In this document: one piece after another, positions 58,174 through 64,000 of the stretch
How positions within the stretch are numbered: the stretch's first letter is position 1
Layout: every line of letters begins with the position of its first letter
Assembly: GCA_937887565.1 (NCBI GenBank)
Contig: CALABS010000069.1
Coordinates: forward strand, 1-64,000
Direction: 5' to 3'
From: an uncultured Rhodospirillaceae bacterium
Lineage (GTDB): Bacteria > Pseudomonadota > Alphaproteobacteria > Rhodospirillales > Magnetospirillaceae
Length of the DNA: 64,000 nt
Notes under the pieces: generated by a model
Database searches by the model: none
Told to the model about the DNA's origin: nothing
The model's input: the letters and a program-made list of their open reading frames with translations, nothing else
Translations under genes and position numbers: made by a program

Positions 58174-59196
58174 ATGCGCATCGCCATCGTGACCGACGCC
58201 TGGCACCCGCAACGCAACGGCGTGGTGCGGGTGCTGTCCACCCTTGCCGACACGCTGCGGGTGATGGGCCATGACGTGCTGGTGGTCGAGCCGGGCGGCT
58301 TCCGGACGCTGCCCTGCCCCAGCTATCCCGAGATTCCGCTCGCCCTGTTTCCGCGCGGGCGGGTCGCCCGCGTGCTGGAGGGGTTCGCGCCGGATGTCGT
58401 CCACCTGCCCACCGAGGGACCGCTGGGCTGGGCCGGACGCGCCTGGTGCCTGGCCAACGGCCATCCCTTCACCACCGCCTACCACACCAAGTTTCCCGAA
58501 TACGTCCGCGCCCGCACCGGCGCGCCTCTGGCCTGGGGATACGCGGTGATGCGCCGGTTCCACGCTCCGTCGGCGGCGGTGATGTGCCCGTCGCCGTCGG
58601 TGCTGCGCGAATTGCGGGAGTGGGGCTTCGCCAACGCCGCCGAATGGTCCCACGGCGTCGACACCGCCACCTTCCGCCCCCAGCCCAAGGATTTCCTCGA
58701 TCTGCCGCGACCGTTGTTCATGTACGTGGGGCGGGTGGCGGTGGAGAAGAACCTGCCGGCCTTCCTGGAACTCGACCTGCCGGGGTCGAGGATGGTGGTG
58801 GGCGACGGCCCCGCCCGCGCCGCCCTGATGCGGCGCTTTCCCGACGTCCACTGGCGCATCGCCAACGGCGACCAGGAGCTGTCGCGCTATTTCGCCGCCG
58901 CCGACTGCTTCGTCTTCCCCAGCCTGACCGACACCTTCGGCCTGGTGATGCTGGAGGCGCTGGCATCGGGCGTGCCGGTGGCCGCCTTCCCGGTGCCCGG
59001 CCCGGTGGACGTGCTGGCCGGCCAGCCGGTGGGAATGCTGGACGACGACCTGGCCAAGGCGGCGGTCGCGGCCCTGGCCATCAACCCTGAACGGTGCCGC
59101 GAGCACGCGCGGCGACATTCCTGGGAGACGGTGGCCCGGCGGTTCCTGGACCTCGTGCGGCCGATCGGCTGTGAGCGGACAAAAAAGTTTGCTTAA
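58174..59196 (+). CDS. GT4-family glycosyltransferase with transposon-derived C-terminus
   Basis: The 340-residue retaining GT-B enzyme starts MRIAIVTDAWHPQRNGVVRV. It has FTTAYHTKFPEYVRARTG, then the acceptor/donor core FMYVGRVAVEKNLPAFLELD and the E-x7-E region TDTFGLVMLEALASG. This resembles alpha-mannosyltransferase/diglucosyl lipid enzymes (MgtA/GtfA-like) that modify membrane lipids. GGAGA precedes the ATG at 58174. From base 59170 the frame runs into a Tn7-like end, so the last eight residues or so (CERTKKFA) and the stop come from the element. The native tail is lost, and activity may still be intact. Confidence 0.82.
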   Translation: MRIAIVTDAWHPQRNGVVRVLSTLADTLRVMGHDVLVVEPGGFRTLPCPSYPEIPLALFPRGRVARVLEGFAPDVVHLPTEGPLGWAGRAWCLANGHPFTTAYHTKFPEYVRARTGAPLAWGYAVMRRFHAPSAAVMCPSPSVLRELREWGFANAAEWSHGVDTATFRPQPKDFLDLPRPLFMYVGRVAVEKNLPAFLELDLPGSRMVVGDGPARAALMRRFPDVHWRIANGDQELSRYFAAADCFVFPSLTDTFGLVMLEALASGVPVAAFPVPGPVDVLAGQPVGMLDDDLAKAAVAALAINPERCREHARRHSWETVARRFLDLVRPIGCERTKKFA

Positions 59197-59230
59197 GGAC
59201 AAAAAAGTTTGGAGCGGGCAAAAAAGTTTT
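59177..59230 (+). repeat. Three TnsB-type end repeats
   Basis: GGACAAAAAAGTTTG (59177-59191), GGACAAAAAAGTTTG (59197-59211) and GGGCAAAAAAGTTTT (59216-59230) are spaced 20 and 19 bp apart, like the closely packed TnsB sites of Tn7R. Confidence 0.75.
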
Positions 59231-59299
59231 AACCGGTAAGCGCCCTTTACCCGGAGCCAACCCTCACCCTGGAGTGGAACAGCTACATCTGGAGTGTCC

Positions 59300-59443
59300 A
59301 TGGCAAGGAAGCGCTACGGGTTCGATGAAGCGAGGATTGCGCACTTCCTGAAGGAAGGCCGGGGGCAAGGCCGTGGCGTAGAGGCTTCAACAGACTGCGA
59401 GGTCAAGGACATGATGACGCGGCAGTTGATCGCCGTGCCGTAA
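59300..59443 (+). pseudogene. tnsA: Truncated tnsA (Tn7-like transposase endonuclease subunit)
   Basis: The 47-codon frame begins MARKRYGFDEARIAHFLKEG then RGQGRG, matching the TnsA N-terminus (E. coli Tn7: QIARRIKEGRGQGHG). After about residue 26 the similarity stops and the frame reads unrelated sequence to a stop. The catalytic domain is absent. A deletion junction near 59380 is likely. Confidence 0.7.
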
Positions 59444-59615
59444 GCCCTGGCAAAAAAGCGGGCCTTGTGCCCGAAGTACTATTTGGGAACGCACGAGCCG
59501 ATCTAATCATGGCCCGGCGGCAACAGCAGCCCACTCGCGAGAGGCCGGATACATTTACGCAGATTGTTCCCGTCCATTGGACCATGCCCCTTGCAGGGAG
59601 GGGGCGGACCATACA

Positions 59616-59798
59616 TTTTGTGCGATCACCTCCCGGAGCATGGCCTTGTCCAGGCTGAGGTCGGCCAAGGCGCCTATTTCTGCTTCCAGCGGAAATAGGT
59701 CGCGCCCATCTTCCGGCAGACTTCGGCAACTGGCGCCCCAACTCCGCCTGGCGAAGGGCGAACGCGATCTGCTCCTGGGTGAACTTCGACTTCTTCAT
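59616..59798 (-). pseudogene. Decayed IS3-family orfA fragment
   Basis: The minus strand starts MKKSKFTQEQIAFALRQAEL. Similarity then continues in other frames as APVAEVCRKMGATYFRWKQK and ALADLSLDKAMLREVIAQ, the three blocks of IS3-family (IS407-like) OrfA. Frameshifts and a deletion of the middle make it non-functional. OrfB is missing. Together with the Tn7-like end this makes 59197-59993 a graveyard of mobile DNA. The rest of that gap shows no credible gene. Confidence 0.7.
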
Positions 59799-59993
59799 CG
59801 ACAAGATCCCGCTGCTTCAGGTTCACGATCTTGCCAGAAAACCCTCTATCTCGCTGGATGCGTTTTGCGGTCTCAGGTCATCGAGCTTTCCTGGTGGTGT
59901 TCGAGCGGCCAGGAAAACTGCCCGTGGTTCCGCCATCGCCCTTAGCACACCCGTTCGATTGCCAAGCCTTTGGCTCCTCATTAGTGTGCGGTC

Positions 59994-60545
59994 ATGATTT
60001 GGTTCATCGTCTTGCTCGCCTTTGCCGTCATTGTGGTGGCATCCTTGGCTGCGGCCGATGCCCGCCGTGCCAGCTCCATTGCGCCGTGGCGGGCGGCTGC
60101 CACTGCGTCGGCCGCTTGGGTGGCGGGCATGCTTGTGCTGGCCTGGCCGTTCTGGACTGGGGCGAGGCTGTTCGTCGCGATGAACCTGTTGCCCGAAGGC
60201 GTTGCCGTGGTCGCCGTGCTGCTGGCGGGCGGCCTGCTGGCCGGTGCGGTCGCCGGCCTTGCCGCCTGGCTGGTCCTGCGCCGCCACCTGATGCGCAAGG
60301 TTGCGTCGCGCATGGCGGCTTTCGGTGCCCTGGCGGTGCTGGCCGTGGCCTTGGGCGGATGCGCGGTCTCGGCGTCGGACGCCCCCGCCGGCCCGCAGGC
60401 ATGGCGCGAAGGGTGGGCGGATGGCTGCAACTTCAGCAGAGGCATGTCGGGTGGCGGCAATGCCTGGACTGTCGATATCACCCGTCGCCAGCAAGACCGA
60501 TTGTATTCCCAAGGCCTGTCCGACGGCGCCCGCTGGTGCGAATAG
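59994..60545 (+). CDS. Hypothetical membrane protein with lipobox-like segment
   Basis: A 183-residue open frame with hydrophobic helices at about 2-20, 35-54, 68-94 and 107-122. The last ends LAVALGGC, like a lipobox. The tail (WREGWADGCNFSRGMSGG, then YSQGLSDGARWCE) has the G-x2-DGC pattern of small envelope lipoproteins. The true protein could therefore be a short lipoprotein starting near residue 107 (about 60312). No convincing ribosome site precedes 59994. It lies 75 bp before the ankyrin gene on the same strand. Confidence 0.45.
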   Translation: MIWFIVLLAFAVIVVASLAAADARRASSIAPWRAAATASAAWVAGMLVLAWPFWTGARLFVAMNLLPEGVAVVAVLLAGGLLAGAVAGLAAWLVLRRHLMRKVASRMAAFGALAVLAVALGGCAVSASDAPAGPQAWREGWADGCNFSRGMSGGGNAWTVDITRRQQDRLYSQGLSDGARWCE

Positions 60546-60619
60546 CACATCCATAGGATTGGGTTTCTCCTCCGTATTCGCCTATGCTGGCTGTGAACGG
60601 AACATTGGGGAACGGTGCT

Positions 60620-61330
60620 GTGAAACGGGTTGCCATCAGCGCGATTGCGCTTCTCGTGATCTGCGGCGGAACTGCCGTGGCCGCCGACGCGAACCGGACC
60701 TTGCATTATGCCGTCAGGGACAACGATCTGGCGGCCGCCAAGGCGGCCCTGGCGCAAGGCGCCGATCCGAACAAGGTATCCACAGGGCGACCTTTGCTGC
60801 ACTGGGCCTGCGCGGCGAATTATGGCGGTGACCGCAGCGCGCTGGCCGAGACCCTGTTGCAGGCCGGCGCCGATCCCAATGGCCGCGATTCGGCGGGGGT
60901 GACCGCCCTGCATTTCAGTGGTGGGCGCATCGATTGCGTCGAACCGCTGCTGGCGGCCGGTGCCGACCCCAAGGCCCGCACCTCCCAGGATGCCTGTTCC
61001 TTTGACGGCCGCCCGGTCCTGGAACAGGTGCTGGCCGTGACCGATTGGCGGACCGGAACCCAGGGCATCCAGGCTTTGGTGAAGGCCGGCGCCGACCCGT
61101 CCCAGCGCGGCTGCGACGGGGCCTCCATGCATTGGGTCGCCGCCAACCGCTTCCTGACCGAAGCCAGCGAGCACCTGCAAAAAGAGGAATCACCCCCCGC
61201 CGGTTGGTGGAAGCGCCATGTGGAGGTCTGGCACGCGCTCGACCGGGCATCCCTGGCCGATGCCGACGCCCAGAAGCTGATGGCCCAGGCCGTCGCCATC
61301 GCCATCGCCCTTGAGCAGGAGGCCAAGTGA
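60620..61330 (+). CDS. Exported ankyrin-repeat protein
   Basis: A 236-residue protein from a GTG at 60620, which gives signal peptide VKRVAISAIALLVICGGTAV, then AA. An ATG at 60584 is possible. Ankyrin repeats follow: TLHYAVRDNDLAAAKAALAQ then GADPN; LLHWACAANYGGDRSALAET then LLQAGADPN; TALHFSGGRIDCVEPLLAAG; and ALVKAGADPSQRGCDGASMH. A C-terminal helical part completes it. Periplasmic location is inferred. The stop overlaps the next start (TGATG). Confidence 0.72.
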   Translation: MKRVAISAIALLVICGGTAVAADANRTLHYAVRDNDLAAAKAALAQGADPNKVSTGRPLLHWACAANYGGDRSALAETLLQAGADPNGRDSAGVTALHFSGGRIDCVEPLLAAGADPKARTSQDACSFDGRPVLEQVLAVTDWRTGTQGIQALVKAGADPSQRGCDGASMHWVAANRFLTEASEHLQKEESPPAGWWKRHVEVWHALDRASLADADAQKLMAQAVAIAIALEQEAK

Positions 61331-61602
61331 TGAAGATCGCCGTTCTCGCCCTGGCCCTTACCGCCGCGGCCTTTCCCGCCATGGCTGACGTGCGCGGCAA
61401 CCTGCGCGACCTGGACAACGCCATGGACAAGATGAAGCACGAATTCCTGAATGCCCCCAAGGACGGCGCCCTGCAATTCGATCCGGTTCCGCCCAAGAAG
61501 CCGGGCGCCAATGTGATGGTCCCCCGCCCCGGCAGTGCCGACGAACGCCAGCGCATCGAAAATTCGATCCGCACGCTCGAAACGCAGTCCCGAGGAAACT
61601 AG
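61330..61602 (+). CDS. Small exported protein of the ankyrin cluster
   Basis: A 90-residue protein with signal peptide MKIAVLALALTAAAFPAMA. The mature part is short and charged: DVRGNLRDLDNAMDKMKHEF, a Pro/Lys stretch (FDPVPPKKPGANVMVPRP), and a C-terminal helix (ERQRIENSIRTLETQSRGN). No family is recognised. It is coupled by TGATG to the ankyrin gene before it and is followed two bases later by the large ankyrin gene, so the three form one unit. Confidence 0.6.
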   Translation: MKIAVLALALTAAAFPAMADVRGNLRDLDNAMDKMKHEFLNAPKDGALQFDPVPPKKPGANVMVPRPGSADERQRIENSIRTLETQSRGN

Positions 61603-61604
61603 TG

Positions 61605-64000
61605 ATGCGCCGCCTGCGGATGATGGCCGTTGCGGCCCTGATCGCGGCAACTCCTGCCGCCGCACGGGCCGAATGCCTGGCGGTGGAGTTCGTCTATCAG
61701 CATCGCGATTCCGTGCTGGCCATCAAGGAGCCGGCGCAGAAAAGCGATTACATCCGCAAGGCGGTGTCGTCCGCCTGGGCCGCCACCTCGGACGCGGCCA
61801 GCGAGACCGTAATGGCCTATGGCATGGGCGAGGGTCTGGCCACCGCGCTGTCCCGCGCCCTGGCTGAACGGGCGCTGTCGCTGAGCCATGGCGAGATGCT
61901 GAAGCTGGCCAAGGGCGCCCCGGTGGACCAGCAGCGCATCGCCAGGGCGCTGTCCAAGATCAAGGACGGCGCCGCAATCACCGATGATCTGAACATCTGG
62001 ATGGATCGCCTTGGCATTGCCGTGGACGCCATCAACCTGATCGACTGGACCATCGAGGGCATGAAGTCCGGCGACCGCTATGCCAAGGCCAAGGCGGCGC
62101 AATCGGCCATGTCCATCGCGCGGACCGTCACCGCCAAGCTGGCGGGCGGCACCATGGGCGCCATGATGGCGTCGGTCGGCTTCCTTGATTACGCCGTGAC
62201 CTCGTTCGGCGACGCCGCCCACGCCGCCTATGACGCGCGGTGGTACGCGGCCTACAAGGAATATTACGACCATTACAACGGCCGCGACGCCGCGTTCTGG
62301 CTGAACCTGCGGGAAAAGGGCGGCAATGCGGCCATCGAGGCAGAGCTGAACGCGTTCTGGAACGATCCGTGGTCGTGGGCCGAGATGCAGGGCATCAAGA
62401 CCGGTTCGCTGCCCTTCGCCAAGGACGCCCTGGCCGCCGCCACCCAGAAGAAGGCCTATGCCGCGCGCTACATGGCCGAGCGCATCGAACCCATGGTGGC
62501 CGCCGAAGCCCAGCGCCGCGCCAACGAGGCGTGGAAGCAGGCGTCGAAGGACTACCAGCAAGCCTGCTATGCCGCCCAGGCGGAAGCCAAGACCCTTCAC
62601 GCCGTGGACACCATCCTGACCGGGCTGGGTGAAGGCAACCTGGAAGACCAATTGCGCGAGGCCGTGCGGGAAGACGACGCCGCCAAGATCAAATCCCTGC
62701 TGGCCCAGGGCGCCGACCCGTTCAAGCCGGTCAAGGGCCAGGGCGCCTATGACACCGCCCTGGCCGTGTTCATGGCGGGCATGGTCAAGACCCAGACGGT
62801 GGAGGCCTTCCTGGAGGCCGGCCTGAAGCCCGAGCAGGCCTTCAAGGGCGCCCCCCAGACGGCGATCACGGCGGCGGTGGACAAGGGAAGCGCCGAATCC
62901 CTGCGCTTCCTGGCCGCCAAAGGCTTCGACGTCAACCAGCCGCGCCAGGACGGCCGCACGCCGCTGATACTGGCGGCGGCGGCCGGGAAGATGGACAAGG
63001 CCACCGCCTTGCTGGAAGCCGGAGCCTCGGTGGCGGCGACGGATGCGCAACGCATGGACGCGCTGGGATATGCCGCCAACAATTCCCACGCCGAAATGGC
63101 GAAGCTGCTGCTGGCCCGTGGAGCCGATCCCAAGCGCATCGACGGGCGGGGCCTGACGGCGCTGATCGTCGCCGCCGCGCGCGGCAGCCTGGACACCGTC
63201 AAAGTGCTGGTGGAAGCAGGCGCCGACCCGGCTTACAAGGGCAAGGCCGGCATGGCGGCCGATTACGCCGCCAACAAGGGCCACACCCAGGTTGCCGGAT
63301 ATCTGCGCGGCCTTGCCGCCCCCAAGGGGCGGGAGATCGCGCTGAAGGAAATCATCGTCGCCAACCAAGCCATGATCGGCAGCGACCTTGGTGCCTCCAT
63401 CCGATTGCAGACATCGGACAGGGTAGTCGAGCCGGTAAGCTGGAGCGTGAGCGTAGCCGACCCGGCCGGCTTTTCCGCCCGGGAAATCCCCCTGAACGGC
63501 TCGGATGGCAAGGCCATCCACGACGTGGTGGTCCACGCCAAGGCCGAAGGCTCGACCGTTGTCGCCGTGTCGTTCCGCGACGCCGCCGGCAACCATGGCA
63601 CCTGGCGTGGCAAGGTCACAGGCCGACTTGGCCCGGATATGGTCGAGGACGCGGCCATCGAGGCGGTCCGGAACCAGGATGTCGCCACCTTGCGCCGTTT
63701 GGCCGCCGACAGCGACTATCTGCGTGATATGCGCGTCACCTGCGTCAATTGGGACGAGGCCAACATGCGCTGCCGCATGAGCGTGCTGGGCTGGGGCATG
63801 TCCCATGCGGCCGGTCGCGACAACACGGACATGATCCGGGCGCTGCTGGACATGGGCGTCGATCCCGACGTGCCGTTCTACACCACCGACGGCTGGCACA
63901 AGGGCCACACGCCCATGACCTATGCCCTGGCGGCGGGCGGCACCAGGGCCGCCGAGATGCTGATCCGGGCCGGTGCCGACATCAACCACGTCAATCCCGA
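61605..64000 (+). CDS. Large exported ankyrin-repeat protein (3' end outside window)
   Basis: Open to the window end, at least 798 residues. Signal peptide MRRLRMMAVAALIAATPAAA is followed by about 330 residues of a helical domain I do not recognise (LNIWMDRLGIAVDAINLIDW; AAYKEYYDHYNGRDAAFWLN). Ankyrin repeats run from about 345 to 570 (GRTPLILAAAAGKMDKATAL then LEAGA; ALGYAANNSHAEMAKLLLAR). A beta-rich insert (VSWSVSVADPAGFSAREIPL; VVAVSFRDAAGNHGTW) comes next, then more ankyrin repeats (HTPMTYALAAGGTRAAEMLI then RAGADINHVNP). A secreted or periplasmic effector-like or scaffold protein is inferred. Confidence 0.7.
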   Translation, partial: MRRLRMMAVAALIAATPAAARAECLAVEFVYQHRDSVLAIKEPAQKSDYIRKAVSSAWAATSDAASETVMAYGMGEGLATALSRALAERALSLSHGEMLKLAKGAPVDQQRIARALSKIKDGAAITDDLNIWMDRLGIAVDAINLIDWTIEGMKSGDRYAKAKAAQSAMSIARTVTAKLAGGTMGAMMASVGFLDYAVTSFGDAAHAAYDARWYAAYKEYYDHYNGRDAAFWLNLREKGGNAAIEAELNAFWNDPWSWAEMQGIKTGSLPFAKDALAAATQKKAYAARYMAERIEPMVAAEAQRRANEAWKQASKDYQQACYAAQAEAKTLHAVDTILTGLGEGNLEDQLREAVREDDAAKIKSLLAQGADPFKPVKGQGAYDTALAVFMAGMVKTQTVEAFLEAGLKPEQAFKGAPQTAITAAVDKGSAESLRFLAAKGFDVNQPRQDGRTPLILAAAAGKMDKATALLEAGASVAATDAQRMDALGYAANNSHAEMAKLLLARGADPKRIDGRGLTALIVAAARGSLDTVKVLVEAGADPAYKGKAGMAADYAANKGHTQVAGYLRGLAAPKGREIALKEIIVANQAMIGSDLGASIRLQTSDRVVEPVSWSVSVADPAGFSAREIPLNGSDGKAIHDVVVHAKAEGSTVVAVSFRDAAGNHGTWRGKVTGRLGPDMVEDAAIEAVRNQDVATLRRLAADSDYLRDMRVTCVNWDEANMRCRMSVLGWGMSHAAGRDNTDMIRALLDMGVDPDVPFYTTDGWHKGHTPMTYALAAGGTRAAEMLIRAGADINHVNP

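Larger units (their letters stand above)
59170..59443 (+). mobile_element. Remnant of a Tn7-like transposon right end with truncated tnsA
   Basis: The segment opens with TGTGAGCGGACAAAAAAGTT, very close to the Tn7 terminus TGTGGGCGGACAAAATAGTT. Three TnsB-like repeats and the first codons of tnsA follow in the order seen at Tn7R. The rest of the tns operon is gone. The five bases before the terminus are TCGGC, the candidate target duplication. No matching left end was found in the window. Confidence 0.75.

Noticed and set aside
59403..59804. A 133-codon leftward frame starting with IS3 OrfA sequence
   Set aside because: Only its first 20 or so codons match OrfA. The rest is out of frame, so it was annotated as a pseudogene fragment rather than a gene.
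59823..60554. A 243-codon leftward frame in the accessory region
   Set aside because: No ribosome site, a low-complexity Arg/Gln/Pro composition, and opposite to the hydrophobic rightward frame.

Overview
The window is GC-rich bacterial chromosome, densely packed with genes. It most resembles a free-living, flagellated alphaproteobacterium of the Rhodospirillales, possibly of Magnetospirillum type. The basis is a CckA-type hybrid kinase next to recA, an alphaproteobacterial flagellar block (fliL-fliM-DUF6468-MotE facing flgF-flgG-flgA-flgH), a mitochondrial-type complex I accessory subunit (NDUFS4 family), an IalB-family protein, polyamine and acetoacetate genes, and many chemosensory and sensor proteins. 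The genus is inference. No magnetosome genes, rRNA, tRNA or CRISPR array were seen.

Layout. 1-5400: 3' part of cckA, an RTX-type beta-roll protein, and recA with a putative LexA-controlled promoter. 5400-24900: housekeeping and stress genes: an outer-membrane barrel, a universal stress protein coupled to a Lon-like protease, a zincin, a pterin dehydratase, a Sel1 protein, acetoacetyl-CoA synthetase, an SQR-like flavoprotein, two sensor kinases, argG, a DksA-like protein, rlmN, ialB and asparaginase. 24858-31030: small unknown genes, alaS, and a dmeRF-type metal efflux pair. 31120-35340: a periplasmic rhodanese with a chemoreceptor, then spermidine biosynthesis (speH, speE). 35462-46676: chemotaxis and flagella (cheY, cheZ, a large secreted TPR protein, the fliL operon, and the flgF operon behind a good sigma-54 promoter). 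46680-48730: small genes separated by a repeated hairpin element.

The most unusual unit is the leftward operon 56997-49085, with 48731-48973 probably at its tail. It encodes a membrane sensor, a sensor domain fused to an MFS transporter, an orphan ABC-type binding protein, a formyltransferase-fold enzyme, a SpoIIE phosphatase fused to an RsbW-like kinase domain, and a STAS antagonist. Most junctions overlap by a few bases. It reads like a ligand-sensing partner-switching module that I do not recognise as a described system.

After murI and a glycosyltransferase (57258-59196) the window enters an accessory region. A Tn7-like right end (terminal TGTGAGCGG, three spaced TnsB-like repeats and a truncated tnsA) has inserted into the 3' end of the glycosyltransferase gene. 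It is followed by a decayed IS3-family orfA, and then by a cluster of exported proteins that includes two ankyrin-repeat proteins and runs off the window end.
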